Counted from the stretch's first letter, positions 6,757 through 16,313 are shown. The stretch is 64,000 nucleotides of DNA from Sva-07 sp963728195 (GCA_963728195.1 CAVSIX010000005.1:62001-126000), one strand, 5' to 3'. Notes: generated from the sequence alone by a model not told the origin. Program-made: numbers and translations.

Positions 6757-9230
6757 CAGAGATACCGGTTCCGTTCCAACCAGCGCAGCGAGAAGAATCC
6801 CCAGACGGGCGGGAGGTAGAAGGTGGCGAATCGATAGAGCAGGACGGCGGCGAACGCGGCCTCTTGTGGCACGCCGAACGAGGTCAAGCCGAAGATCAGG
6901 CCGCCCTCCGTGACGCCCACCCCACCGGGCACCGGAACGATGCCGGCGAGCAGCGAGACGGTCAGGTTGATGAAGAGCAGTTCGTGGAGACCGACCGAGT
7001 AGCCGAACGCCTCGACGAAGACGCCGAGTGCCAGCGCGAACAGCAGCTCGGCGCCCAGGTTGCCGCCGAACAGCATCACCAGTCGTCGCAGCGAGCGAAG
7101 TCCGCGCAGCACGGTGAACGCCTCGTGGATGGTCCGACGCACCATCTCGAGCACCGAGCGCCGCAGTCGGGGGACGGCCATGATGACCAGCACCACGATG
7201 GCGAGCACCACCGCCAACATCCAGACGATCCGCACGGCGGCAGATGCGGCGTCGCCGACGTCGACATCGAGCGACAGCCCGCTGAACAACAGCAGTGACC
7301 CGAGCAGGAGCGCTTGGACGATGAAGCCGCTCACCCCGTCGAGCGCCCCGGTCGCGACCGCTGTCGTCGCCGGAACACCCTGGCGTTGGAAGAACCGCAC
7401 GTTGACGGCGATGCGCGCTGCGGCGGTGGGGATTGCGAGGTTGACGTACGACACCGCGAGCTGCAGTGCGTACACCGGGCCGAGCGGGAGCGGGACCGGG
7501 GCCGCGCCGAGCGTCGACACCGCTTGCCCGATGCGGGGCAGCTGCGCCACCACGAAGCCGATGAGGACGAGCCACCACACGGCGTCCTGGAGCGACTGGA
7601 CGAAGGCGTCCAGATCGAAGCCGGCGAATGCTGACAGCAGCATCACCGCTGCCAGCGCCGGCAAGGCGATCCGCATGACCGATCCGAACGTGAACCGGCG
7701 CATCTGGACGAGCGGTGGAGCCTCGACACCCGATGCCTCGGCCAGTGCCGCACGCAGGTCGTCGAGTTCGAGGCCGAGGACCTTGGTCATGCGCCGTTGG
7801 TCGGCGGTGAGCGCCGTCGGCTGCAGGTACGGCAGCAGCGCCTCGACCTCGCTGACGCAGCGGTGCTCGAGCAGGGCCTGCGTCGCGATCTCCGGTCCGA
7901 CCAGTCCGATCGAGGTGATGAACAGCTGCGCATCGTCGCTGCGCAACTGGTCGACCGTCGGCGATACCGTCGCCCCGCGGAAGTTCACCAGCCCGAGTCG
8001 ACCGTCGTCGATCAGGAGATGATCGGCGTCCAGTTGCCCGTGCGTGATCCCATTGGCGTGCAGGGTCTCGAGCACCTGCCACAGTTCGTGCATCCGTGCG
8101 GCGGCGTCCGCGCCGGTGAAGACGGGGCCGGGGATCGCCGTCGCGTCCCGATAGCGGTCGCCCTCCACCAGCAGCGTGCCCGTGCGTCGCAGCACCAGGA
8201 CGGCGTCGTCCGTTGCGGTGGCCCCGGCGGTCACGACCGAATCGGTGGGGATGCCGGCCTGCGCCGCCAGAAGGGTCAGGAGCGCCTCGTGCTCGACCTG
8301 GCGGAGGCGGCCGAAGCCGACCGGTGAGCCGGGCCGGCGCAACCAGATGGTGCGCCAGACGGTGCTCACCAGCGCGGCGTCGTGGGCGTCACGCCCGTAA
8401 AGCTTGACGATCAGCTCGCTGCCGTCTGCGTCGCATGCGCCCACGGCGAAGAAGCCGGCGTCCTGACGGTCGGCGGCACCCAGTTCGGTGACGTCCACCT
8501 TGAGGTCGGCGAGTGCGAACCGGACGTCGTCGACAGTAGGTCGGCCTGCGCTCGAGCCGAACAGCAGGTGGATGATCGCCGCCGAAGCAGCCGCTGTCAG
8601 CAACGCTGCAGCCACCCCCATCACCGAGCTCGCCTCCAACGCGACGAGTGCAATCGACGCAAGCGTGATGATGACGTACCCGAGGCGTCGTGCCGGCCGG
8701 ACGAGGTGCGGCGATGCCGTGACGAGCAGTGCGGTCGGGATGCCGAGCCTGGCCGGCGGGAAGGCCGGCGGGGGTTGGGCGTTGCGCACGAGTTCCTGCA
8801 GCTCGGGCCAGGCCCCGGACACCGCTCGGGCGACCACCAGCCAGAGCACGAAGCCGACCAGGATCGCGAGAACCATGTCCCGGCCGACCTTGGCCTTTCG
8901 TCGCTTCAGCGCCACACCCAGCACCACGAGCGCCCACAGCATCGGCAGGTCGGCCAGCAGCTGCCACAGCCCGGTCAACGCGTCCGGGAGGGCCCGGGCG
9001 AACCTGGTCGCCGCCTGGAAGATTCCCGGCTCCGGGATCGCAGCCACGCCGACCAGGAGGATGCCGACGGTCGAGAGCGTGAGCAGGATGACGTCGGTCG
9101 CCCGACGGGCTCGCGGCTGATCGCCGGCGTCGGTCAACAGTCGCAGCCCACGAGAACGCCGTGCGGCGCTTGCCCGGGCTGTCGTCGCGACCGCCTCGCC
9201 GTCAGCGGGTGCGTCGGTGGAGTCGGTCAT
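6756..9230 (-). CDS. Flippase-like integral membrane protein with kinase-like insert (LPG_synthase_TM/UPF0104 family)
   Basis: An 824-residue protein in three parts. An N-terminal block has several transmembrane helices (about residues 40-215). A soluble kinase-like domain (about 220-500) carries ITHGQLDADHLLIDDG at about 393-408 and GLVNFRG shortly after, resembling the HGDxxxxN and DFG positions of aminoglycoside-kinase-type folds, though with Gln for Asp. The C-terminal block (about 515-824) matches the lysylphosphatidylglycerol synthase transmembrane region, with IVPVPGGVGVTEGG. The family is associated with lipid flipping or polyprenol-linked sugar transport. ATG 9230 is chosen; an ATG at 9332 or GTG at 9239 are also possible. 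It is followed with a 1-base overlap by a Vps62-like protein. Confidence 0.75.
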   Translation of the reverse strand: MTDSTDAPADGEAVATTARASAARRSRGLRLLTDAGDQPRARRATDVILLTLSTVGILLVGVAAIPEPGIFQAATRFARALPDALTGLWQLLADLPMLWALVVLGVALKRRKAKVGRDMVLAILVGFVLWLVVARAVSGAWPELQELVRNAQPPPAFPPARLGIPTALLVTASPHLVRPARRLGYVIITLASIALVALEASSVMGVAAALLTAAASAAIIHLLFGSSAGRPTVDDVRFALADLKVDVTELGAADRQDAGFFAVGACDADGSELIVKLYGRDAHDAALVSTVWRTIWLRRPGSPVGFGRLRQVEHEALLTLLAAQAGIPTDSVVTAGATATDDAVLVLRRTGTLLVEGDRYRDATAIPGPVFTGADAAARMHELWQVLETLHANGITHGQLDADHLLIDDGRLGLVNFRGATVSPTVDQLRSDDAQLFITSIGLVGPEIATQALLEHRCVSEVEALLPYLQPTALTADQRRMTKVLGLELDDLRAALAEASGVEAPPLVQMRRFTFGSVMRIALPALAAVMLLSAFAGFDLDAFVQSLQDAVWWLVLIGFVVAQLPRIGQAVSTLGAAPVPLPLGPVYALQLAVSYVNLAIPTAAARIAVNVRFFQRQGVPATTAVATGALDGVSGFIVQALLLGSLLLFSGLSLDVDVGDAASAAVRIVWMLAVVLAIVVLVIMAVPRLRRSVLEMVRRTIHEAFTVLRGLRSLRRLVMLFGGNLGAELLFALALGVFVEAFGYSVGLHELLFINLTVSLLAGIVPVPGGVGVTEGGLIFGLTSFGVPQEAAFAAVLLYRFATFYLPPVWGFFSLRWLERNRYL

Positions 9231-9442
9231 CGGCGTCACCGCCGCCGCTTCATCCCGGTCGAGTCCACCCACGGTCAAGAGCCGCAGATTAGTCCGGCGC
9301 CTGCCAACTTCCTGCGTTCGTGTTGCGACCATTGCGGTCCACCGGTTCGGCGGCGGGAATCGCGTCGACGATCGCTGCGCGCTCGAGTTGACGCAGCTGT
9401 CGTCGGCGGTGCTGGCCAGCGGCGTCAGCGCCGACGTCCACC

Positions 9443-10330
9443 TCAGCTGACGTAGCGGCGGGCGAGGGAGCGGTCCTGGGCTCGGTCGAGGAGCTGTTGT
9501 TCGCGCTCGAGCTCTGCTGGTAGACAGCGACGGTTGCGGAGGACCCATGGCAGGCCCATGAGTGCTGCGGCCACGGCCTGGGCGGTGTGGCGGTCGCGGG
9601 GTGAGCGTTGCAGTAGCGCCAGCGATCGACGGATCGCCGATCGCCAGGGTCGGCGCAGCCAGATGAGCCACAGGTGGTTACGGATGCCTTGGCGCCGTCG
9701 AAGGTGCGGATCGCGTGCTGTCGAGGGGTGGTGATGTATCCGGACCTCGGGGACGTGTACGAGCTGCCATCTCGCCATTCGGAGGTCGGTTGCGAGCAGT
9801 TCCTCCTCGCCGCCGATCAGCAGGCGCCGCTCGAAACCACCGACGTCGATGAACGCGGAGCGTCGGACGACGGAGGCGCCGGCGAGGAAGCTGCCGAGCA
9901 CGTGGCCGGGGGCGCCGTCGGCGCGCAACGGCGTTCCGACGAGTTCTTCGCAGATGGGATCGTCGATACCCGAGGGTTCCATGACGATGTGTGCGTTGAC
10001 GACGGCGACGGACGGATGGGCGTCGAGCACGTCGGCAGCCCGGCCGATCGAGCCGGGTTCCCACCAGGTGTCGTCGTCGTTGAACGCGACGTACGGCGTC
10101 GTGGCCGCCTGAACGCCGATGTTGCGTGCTGCGGCACCCTCGTTGCGCGGGAGGCGGATGAGCCGCCAGTGGTCGTAGCGTTCGACCAGCGCTGGCGGCA
10201 CCGGCGGATCGGACGCGTTGTCGATGACGATCACCGGCGGCTGTTCGGGCAGCTCGACGAGCCGGTCCAGTGACCGACTCAACTCGCCGATGCGATCCTT
10301 GGTGATCACCACGACCGTTGCCCGGCTCAC
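9443..10330 (-). CDS. Family 2 glycosyltransferase
   Basis: A 295-residue GT-A fold glycosyltransferase. VVVITKDRIGELSRSLD opens the nucleotide-sugar fold, VIVIDNASDPP follows, and NDDDTWWEPG at about residues 83-92 supplies the metal-binding DXD motif. GGEEELLATDLRMARW marks the acceptor/base region. No transmembrane helix is evident, so it should act on the inner membrane face on a lipid-linked acceptor. The GTG at 10330 begins directly before the first beta strand; an ATG at 10396 would add 22 residues. It lies upstream of the flippase-like gene on the same strand with a gap of about 210 bases, so a glycolipid pathway is a reasonable guess. Confidence 0.85.
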   Translation of the reverse strand: MSRATVVVITKDRIGELSRSLDRLVELPEQPPVIVIDNASDPPVPPALVERYDHWRLIRLPRNEGAAARNIGVQAATTPYVAFNDDDTWWEPGSIGRAADVLDAHPSVAVVNAHIVMEPSGIDDPICEELVGTPLRADGAPGHVLGSFLAGASVVRRSAFIDVGGFERRLLIGGEEELLATDLRMARWQLVHVPEVRIHHHPSTARDPHLRRRQGIRNHLWLIWLRRPWRSAIRRSLALLQRSPRDRHTAQAVAAALMGLPWVLRNRRCLPAELEREQQLLDRAQDRSLARRYVS

Positions 10331-10604
10331 CGGTTCATCTCCCACAGCCGGTGACGACACGGGCGGGGCGGGCCCACACCACGCCAAGAGATTCATTCGA
10401 GCAACGAACTCGGGCCGACACGTCGGCCCACTACCCGCCAAGGGCGCAAGCGATGCTCAGGCGACCCCACCGATGTTCTCACGATGTTGTCGGTGCACGT
10501 CTGAAGCACGTGCACGGCGGGACTGGCGCGATGTGTCGCTCCGCCGGGCAACGACGAGGGCCGAACGTGGTCGAACCAACGTCGGTGAGAGCGGGCTGTG
10601 GCCG

Positions 10605-11447
10605 TCATGTCGGTCGGGCGGCTCGGCTTGCCCGGTAGGAGAGCCGACGAACCGCCTGCAGGACCCCGACGGGTTGGATTCCACCCCCTGCGTTGGACGG
10701 GTCGAACCCCAACGACTCCGCCCGTGCATCGGTCATCTGGTCGCCCAGCTGCACGACGCCGACCTCCCGCCATGGTCCTCGAACGGACGCAACCTCGATC
10801 ACGAGGCGGACTGCACCGGCGGCGACACGCCGGCCGATGTCCCCCAGGTGGACATGTCGACCGGTGTCGATGCCGACGAACCTGGCGCCGAACACGACAT
10901 GGCCGTCACCCACCCGATAGGGCAGCACGGACGAGAACTGGTCGTCCTCGAAGCCGAGCGACGGGAGGAACACGTGCCGGAGTATCGGTCGGCGGCCGGA
11001 TGTGACCATCAGCAGGTCGAGGTGTCGGCCGGCGCCGAACGCGTCGAGCACGCGAACCGCCACACCGAGGATGTCGGGCAACGGTTCGGGAAGTCCTGCA
11101 CCGCGCGACAGACGCACCAATGCGTCATATCGGGCCGGGGTGTCCAGGAACGGCGCGCCGTGACCACCACGTCCGCCGACCTCGAACGTGGCGTCGAACC
11201 CGTCCCCGACGGGGTGGAAGGTCCGAGCCCGGCGGATCGCCGAGGTCGTCGCGAACAGGGCCGCAGCGGCGACACCGGCTGTGGACTCCACGATGGGCGT
11301 CACCGCACCGACCGGCCTGAACTCTGACGAACGATCTGTGGTTCGGTGCGCGGCCGCACGATCATCGGTGGCTCCGACCGACCGAACGGATCCGGCGCTG
11401 GTGCGGTCTGCGCTCTGGTTTCGGTCGTGCTCGCCGACGTGCGTCAT
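10605..11447 (-). CDS. Catalase-superfamily-like protein, function uncertain
   Basis: A 280-residue protein with a low-complexity N-terminus. Its core resembles short catalase-related proteins: ARTFHPVGDGFDATFEV, then RYDALVRLSRGAGLPEPLPDILGVAVRVL and DLLMVTSGRRPILRHVFLP. It is much shorter than true catalases and I do not find the proximal heme tyrosine motif, so peroxidase activity is not supported. ATG 11447 gives the first plausible start; upstream lies a short CCTCCCATG repeat. The next downstream gene on the same strand is the glycosyltransferase, but 275 bases separate them. The closest neighbours upstream are ferritin-like genes on the opposite strand. Confidence 0.45.
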   Translation of the reverse strand: MTHVGEHDRNQSADRTSAGSVRSVGATDDRAAAHRTTDRSSEFRPVGAVTPIVESTAGVAAAALFATTSAIRRARTFHPVGDGFDATFEVGGRGGHGAPFLDTPARYDALVRLSRGAGLPEPLPDILGVAVRVLDAFGAGRHLDLLMVTSGRRPILRHVFLPSLGFEDDQFSSVLPYRVGDGHVVFGARFVGIDTGRHVHLGDIGRRVAAGAVRLVIEVASVRGPWREVGVVQLGDQMTDARAESLGFDPSNAGGGIQPVGVLQAVRRLSYRASRAARPT

Positions 11448-11732
11448 GCGCACTCCATGCCTCCCATGCCTCCCATGTCGTCTGCTCGGAGCGCCAAGTA
11501 CCCACTCGGCGGGCACAGGATTCGTTCAGCTCACGTGTGTGTCGCGCTGATCCTGCACGGCCGTATCGGTGCCGCCGCGAGCGGGTAGTCGGTCATGACG
11601 GCGGCGGACGGACGGAACACGACCGACGAGATCCGACACGGCGAGCGCAGGGGGTAGCGGCCCCGCCGGAGCTGCCGTCACGTCGTTCCTCGTCGCCCTT
11701 CAGCTACTCACATCAACGAACGGAAGGCACCC

Positions 11733-12959
11733 ATGGCACTGAACCCACTGGACCACGAGGGCATGGCGATCGACGACCAGTTCCGCAACTGGGACGAACT
11801 GATGGCTGCGCCGTATGACAAACGCGACGTCGACCCGTACACCCGCACGCGTGTCATCCTGATGAACGGGATCGAGGTGGAGTCGATCCTGTTCTCGCAC
11901 CAGTTCCACCGACACACCGACAACCCGACGATCCGGGAGCACCTGGCGATGTCGCGGCGGGTCGAGCAGCAGCAGCAGAAGGCGGTCAACGGTGTGAATC
12001 CCGGCGATCAATCGCCGCTCGAGACGACGATCGGCTACGAGCAGGTGGCCGTCGATCTGACGGCGTGGCTGGCGCGCCAGGAGCCGGATCCCGCGATCAA
12101 GATGGCACTGGACTTCGCGTTGTTGGAGGACTTCGACCATCTCTACCGCTACGCGAACCTGTACGAGCTGATGGACGGCCGCCATGCCGAGGAACTCACC
12201 GACTCGCTCACCGAGATCACGCCGGGGCGTCCGACGGTGTTCCATCATCGCGATCCTCGCGACACGGTGAAGGGCCATTACGACACGCACACGGTGCACC
12301 CGCTCACCCGGCTGCACGTGATGACGATCGTGGCGGCCGAGCAGCAGACGATGAACTTCTACATGAACCACGGCACCGACTGGGTCGAGCCGATCGCACG
12401 GGCCTTGTATGCCGAGATCGCGCAGGTCGAAGAAGAGCACGTCACCCACTACGGCTCGCTGCTCGACCCGCTGGACTCGTGGCTGGAACAGCTGGTGTTC
12501 CACGAGTACAACGAGGTGTACCTGTACTGGTCGATGCTGCAGAACGAGACCGACGACCGGATCAAGAAGATCTGGGAGCTGCATCTCGAGATGGAGCTCG
12601 GTCAGTTGCACGGTGCCTGCGAGCTCCTGCGGCGTTTCGACGGCGTCGAGCCCGCCGAGCTGCTGCCGAAGGAGTTGCCCGAAACGCCCGTCACGTTCGA
12701 GCCGAACAAGCAGTACGTGCGTGACCTGTTGGCGTCGACGGTCGACCTCACCGCCGACGGCCTGGGCTACACCCGCGTCGACGATCTCCCGGACGGACAC
12801 CGCTTCTTCGCCTACCAGGATGCGGTGCACGACGGAGGAGCGCCGAGCGAGAACGTCATCGATCGCAACCGAGACGCCAACGGCCGGGAGTACCGCGACG
12901 AGACCGACGGCGACAACCCGGTGTATCCGCTGCGCGAACGGTCATCGAGTTCCCGATGA
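11733..12959 (+). CDS. Large ferritin-like (di-iron helical) protein
   Basis: A 408-residue, largely helical, very acidic protein. Two segments look like ferritin-type helices with carboxylate and histidine ligands: LLEDFDHLYRYANLYE in the middle and QVEEEHVTHYGSLLD further on, with AAEQQTMNFYMNH between. FHEYNEVYLYWSML and HLEMELGQLHGACELL resemble another such set, so the four-helix unit may be duplicated. Such proteins bind two irons and handle iron or oxygen species. A second ferritin-like gene follows 58 bases downstream in the same orientation. I do not know a named family for this length. Confidence 0.65.
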   Translation: MALNPLDHEGMAIDDQFRNWDELMAAPYDKRDVDPYTRTRVILMNGIEVESILFSHQFHRHTDNPTIREHLAMSRRVEQQQQKAVNGVNPGDQSPLETTIGYEQVAVDLTAWLARQEPDPAIKMALDFALLEDFDHLYRYANLYELMDGRHAEELTDSLTEITPGRPTVFHHRDPRDTVKGHYDTHTVHPLTRLHVMTIVAAEQQTMNFYMNHGTDWVEPIARALYAEIAQVEEEHVTHYGSLLDPLDSWLEQLVFHEYNEVYLYWSMLQNETDDRIKKIWELHLEMELGQLHGACELLRRFDGVEPAELLPKELPETPVTFEPNKQYVRDLLASTVDLTADGLGYTRVDDLPDGHRFFAYQDAVHDGGAPSENVIDRNRDANGREYRDETDGDNPVYPLRERSSSSR

Positions 12960-13017
12960 CTCACCCCCCGACTCACCCTGCGACCCACCCGCACCAGACA
13001 TCAACCGAGGAGACCCC

Positions 13018-13719
13018 ATGCCCACGCCCACGATGATCCCCACCTACGAAACCGGCGCCCGTGGCAAGACGATGCCCATGGTGTCGCACCCGCCCGGCCG
13101 CGGCCTCGACGATCAGGCACTGAAAGAGGACCTGCCCGACAACGGCCTCAACATGAGCTTCGTCGCCGACATCATGTCGGCGGCGCTCGCCCACGAACGC
13201 ACCGGGCGCCAGCTGTACCGCTCGGTGGCCGGCAGAACCATGAACCCCGTGTTGCGCTCGACCTACGAGGAGTTCGGCCGAGAGACCGAACGGCACGCCG
13301 AGATCCTCGAGGAGCTGATCGGTGCGATGGGCGGCGATCCGCAGTACGTCAGCCCCGCCGCCCGAGCGACCGAGGCGGCCGACAAGCGGATCGTGGAATC
13401 GACACACCTGCTCGCCGGTTCGATCGGCGTGATGACCGCCGAGATGGTCATGCTCGACGCCGTCCTGATGGCCGAGACGATCGACCACGCCAACTGGATC
13501 GCCATGCAGGAACTCGCCGACAGCCTCCCCGACGGCCAGCTACGCGACCGGTTTCGTGTGGCGGTCGACGAGGTGCTCGCCGACGAGTACGAACATCTCG
13601 ACTGGGCCCGCACGACCCGCACCAAGATGATCACCCTGCAGGCCGAACACGAGACCCTGTCCTCGATCACCGCAACTGCCGAGGAGGTCGTCGAGCGCAT
13701 CCGCAACTGGTTCGCCTGA
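13018..13719 (+). CDS. Ferritin-like domain protein
   Basis: A 233-residue ferritin/rubrerythrin-like protein. After an extended N-terminus of about 45 residues come helices with typical ligand spacing: SAALAHERTGRQLYRS, EFGRETERHAEILEEL, MTAEMVMLDAVLMAE and VLADEYEHLDWART. The glutamate and ExxH patterns suggest a di-iron site. The start at 13018 is preceded by a good GAGGAG ribosome site. It follows the larger ferritin-like gene by 58 bases, so the two probably form one operon dealing with iron storage or oxidative stress. No rubredoxin domain is present. Confidence 0.75.
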   Translation: MPTPTMIPTYETGARGKTMPMVSHPPGRGLDDQALKEDLPDNGLNMSFVADIMSAALAHERTGRQLYRSVAGRTMNPVLRSTYEEFGRETERHAEILEELIGAMGGDPQYVSPAARATEAADKRIVESTHLLAGSIGVMTAEMVMLDAVLMAETIDHANWIAMQELADSLPDGQLRDRFRVAVDEVLADEYEHLDWARTTRTKMITLQAEHETLSSITATAEEVVERIRNWFA

Positions 13720-13853
13720 CCGATCTGGTTCCCCGGTCGTCGGTCGTCGGTCGTCGGTCGACGGGCGTCACCGTCGAGGCCGGGTGAGGCGCCTCGTTGC
13801 GGGGCGCTCGGAATCGGGTAGTCGATGGGCCCGTCAATCGTTCGAGGTCCAAC

Positions 13854-14561
13854 ATGTCCGAGCCAGAGCAATCGCCCTTGCAGCGCAGCCTTGCCGAGCT
13901 GTCGTCGTTCCTCGTGACCGATCGGAGCATCGGCGACAGTTTGAATCGTGTGTCTCGGCTCGCTGTGGACGCCGTTGCTCCGGCGATGTTCGCAGGGATC
14001 ACGATGCTGGTCGACGATCGGGTGACCACGCAGGCGTTCACGGATCCGACGTGCCCGCACATCGACCAGGCTCAGTACGAGAGTGGTCACGGCCCGTGTC
14101 TGGACGCGTTCACGACCGGTTCGATGGTCGTTGTCGACTCGTTGGAGCGCGACGCCCGTTGGCCGGAGTTCGCCGCTGCGGCGTTGGCGCACGGGGTGCG
14201 CAGCACGTTGTCGATGCCGCTGGTGTCGGGCGACGACTCCGTGGGTGCGTTGAACTTCTACGCCGGGACAGACGGCGCGTTCGACGCAGACGCCACCGAG
14301 ATCGGGCGGCTGTTCGCTGCGCAGGCGACGGTGGTGTTGGTGAACGCTCAGGCGTACTGGGGTGCCCGGTTGACCAGCGAAGATCTGCAGCGGGCGTTGG
14401 CCGGTCGGGAGGTCATCGACTTGGCCAAGGGCATCATCATGAGTTCGCTGGGGTGTTCGCCTGACGAGGCCTTCCAGACGTTGGTGAGCCAGTCGCAGGC
14501 GGAGAACCGCAAGTTACGCGACGTCGCTGCAGACATCGTCGCCCAGACGCAGCGGCGCTGA
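13854..14561 (+). CDS. GAF-ANTAR regulator
   Basis: A 235-residue cytoplasmic regulator. A GAF sensor domain occupies about residues 20-170, with GHGPCLDAFTTG and STLSMPLVSGDDSVGALNFY. An ANTAR RNA-binding domain occupies about 180-232, with REVIDLAKGIIMSSLGCSP and the helical AENRKLRDVA end. ANTAR proteins act by transcription antitermination on paired RNA hairpins. The ATG at 13854 removes a spurious basic extension. A second GAF-ANTAR gene follows 42 bases later. Ligand and RNA targets are unknown. Confidence 0.9.
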   Translation: MSEPEQSPLQRSLAELSSFLVTDRSIGDSLNRVSRLAVDAVAPAMFAGITMLVDDRVTTQAFTDPTCPHIDQAQYESGHGPCLDAFTTGSMVVVDSLERDARWPEFAAAALAHGVRSTLSMPLVSGDDSVGALNFYAGTDGAFDADATEIGRLFAAQATVVLVNAQAYWGARLTSEDLQRALAGREVIDLAKGIIMSSLGCSPDEAFQTLVSQSQAENRKLRDVAADIVAQTQRR

Positions 14562-14603
14562 TCTCGAGGGTTGGGCCGAGGTGGAGACGAGAAAGCTGGT
14601 GTG

Positions 14604-15308
14604 ATGTCGGACCGTCTGGTGACCACGTTGCAGGAACTCGCCGACGTCTTGGGGACCGAGCGCACGTTGGGTGTGGCCGTGGCCAACATCGCCGAGACGG
14701 CAACCCAGTCGGTGCCCGGCTGTGACGCTGCCACCGTCGCCCTTTCCATCGGTGGTCGTCCGGCGACCGCTGCGATGACCGGCACGATCGCTCTGGAGTT
14801 CGACCTCGTGCAGTACGACGCCGATGATGGCCCGTGCCTGACGTCGTTGCGCACTGCGAGCGCGTTGCGTCTCGACGTGTACGAGCACGGCGAGCGGTTC
14901 CCGCACGTCGCCGCAGCCGCTCGACGCATGGGGATTCGAGCGGTGCTCTCGGTGCCGGCGATCTCGGGTGGCGAGGCGATCGGCACCCTCAATCTGTACA
15001 GCCGGAGCGGACCGTTCGACCAGAGCGCCGAGACCGTCGCCGCCGTTCTGGCTGCACAGGTCGCGATCGCAGTGAGCCGGTCACCCGAGTTCGTCGCAGC
15101 CCGTGCCGTGGTGGACGAGGCGCAACGCAACGCCGACGATCGGTCGCAGGTGTCGTTCGCAACCGGGCTGTTGATCGGCAGTCAGGACTGCACCCGTGAG
15201 CAGGCCGAAGGCCTCCTTCGAGGCACGGCGTCGCACGACGAGCAGACCGTGCTCGGCATTGCGCAGCGGATCATCGAACAGCATGTGACCGCGCGGCGAG
15301 ACGAGTGA
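14604..15308 (+). CDS. GAF-ANTAR regulator, second copy
   Basis: A 234-residue paralogue of the preceding gene. The GAF domain (about residues 10-165) keeps the DDGPCLTSLR and RAVLSVPAISGGEAIGTLNLYS signatures. The ANTAR region (about 180-228) is more divergent, reading QVSFATGLLIGSQDCTREQAEGLL and lacking the AKG..M pattern, so RNA binding is less certain than for its neighbour. Tandem placement suggests a duplication with specialisation. The start at 14604 follows a GAGGTGGAGA purine stretch. It probably shares the upstream transcript. Confidence 0.87.
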   Translation: MSDRLVTTLQELADVLGTERTLGVAVANIAETATQSVPGCDAATVALSIGGRPATAAMTGTIALEFDLVQYDADDGPCLTSLRTASALRLDVYEHGERFPHVAAAARRMGIRAVLSVPAISGGEAIGTLNLYSRSGPFDQSAETVAAVLAAQVAIAVSRSPEFVAARAVVDEAQRNADDRSQVSFATGLLIGSQDCTREQAEGLLRGTASHDEQTVLGIAQRIIEQHVTARRDE

Positions 15309-15366
15309 CTTCGGGTCTGGCCGCACTGGTCGAAAGCCCCCAGCCCCCTCGAGCGGACGAATCCCT

Positions 15367-15843
15367 TCAGCACAACGCTTCGGACCACACCCGTTTGCCG
15401 AACGGTGTGGGCTCCCATCCCCAGGCGTCGAAGAGCGATGCCACGATCGTGAGACCGAACCCGCCGACTGCCGCATCGGGTGTGCTGACAGGTCCACGAG
15501 GATCGCCGTCGTGCACTTCGATGCGGAGCCGTTCGTCGTCGAACGTTGCGATGACGACCGGGGCCGACTCCGTGTGCCTCACCGCGTTCGTGACGAGTTC
15601 ACTGACGACGACGAGCGCATCGTCAGACACCGATCGGTCGCACTGGACCGTGCGTAACCACGACTCGAGGGCGCGTCGAGCCGTACCGGCTGCAAGGTCC
15701 GAGTTCTCGAGTTCGACACGCAGTGGTTCGACCGCCACAGGTCTCGGTTCCCGCAATGGGCCCGGCTCAAGCTTCGATTGACCGAATCCTTTCGGGTCGG
15801 GCGTTGATCCTCGCCCCGTCACACGACACACTGTGCGCAGCAT
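15367..15843 (-). CDS. Anti-sigma regulatory ATP-binding protein (HATPase_c_2)
   Basis: A 158-residue GHKL-fold ATP-binding protein of the RsbW/SpoIIAB-related type. VSELVTNAVRHTESAP forms the N box, VHDGDPRGPVS the G1-like box and GGFGLTIVASLFDAWG the G2-like box. These proteins bind sigma factors or phosphorylate STAS antagonists. It is divergent from a STAS gene whose start is 42 bases away, which fits partner switching. The first ATG is at 15843, but homology-like sequence starts near VAVEPLRVELENSD, so the GTG at 15738 is an equally good start. Confidence 0.82.
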   Translation of the reverse strand: MLRTVCRVTGRGSTPDPKGFGQSKLEPGPLREPRPVAVEPLRVELENSDLAAGTARRALESWLRTVQCDRSVSDDALVVVSELVTNAVRHTESAPVVIATFDDERLRIEVHDGDPRGPVSTPDAAVGGFGLTIVASLFDAWGWEPTPFGKRVWSEALC

Positions 15844-15885
15844 TGGGGTTCAGAAGAGAGCCTTCGTCATCGGGAGAACGTACTG

Positions 15886-16260
15886 ATGGTTGAAGGGATC
15901 ACGGTCGAGCTCGTACATCTCGACGGCACCGGGGTGCTGATGGTCCGAGGTGAAGTGGACATGGCGTCGGCGGGGCACTTGACCTCGGCGATGCAGCGGG
16001 CCGTGTCGCTGGGTGTGCCCGTGGCGGTGGACCTGTCGGGCGTCAGTTTCATGGACTCCTCCGGACTGCATGCGCTCGTCCGAGCACGTACGGCTGCTCG
16101 GGGTGTGTGCCCGTTCGTCGTGCGAAACCCGACTGCGCAGGTTCGACGGCTGCTCGCCATCACAGGACTCGACTACCTGCTGCACGACGACGGGGGCCTC
16201 GGTGGTGAGAGAGCGGAGCGCGGCATCAGTCGACCGCGCGACGAACAGCCGGCGAGTTGA
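15886..16260 (+). CDS. Anti-anti-sigma factor (STAS domain)
   Basis: A 124-residue STAS-domain anti-sigma-factor antagonist. VAVDLSGVSFMDSSGLHALV contains the phosphorylatable serine (S58 or S59), and the flanking VRGEVDMASAGHL and VRNPTAQVRRLLAITGLD segments are typical. Unphosphorylated protein would bind the ATP-binding anti-sigma protein encoded divergently, freeing a sigma factor. The acidic Gly/Arg tail after residue 105 is variable. The target sigma is not obvious; the ECF sigma at the window start would be an unusual partner for this system. Confidence 0.9.
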   Translation: MVEGITVELVHLDGTGVLMVRGEVDMASAGHLTSAMQRAVSLGVPVAVDLSGVSFMDSSGLHALVRARTAARGVCPFVVRNPTAQVRRLLAITGLDYLLHDDGGLGGERAERGISRPRDEQPAS

Positions 16261-16313
16261 CGACGCATGCCTGGTGGGGTCGTGGTGCAGGCGCCGGCCG
16301 GTCGGGCGGCTGA

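Noticed and set aside
13734..13762. Short CGGTCGT tandem repeat after the ferritin-like gene
   Set aside because: Only about four 7-bp units in high-GC sequence; no structure or position suggests a function.
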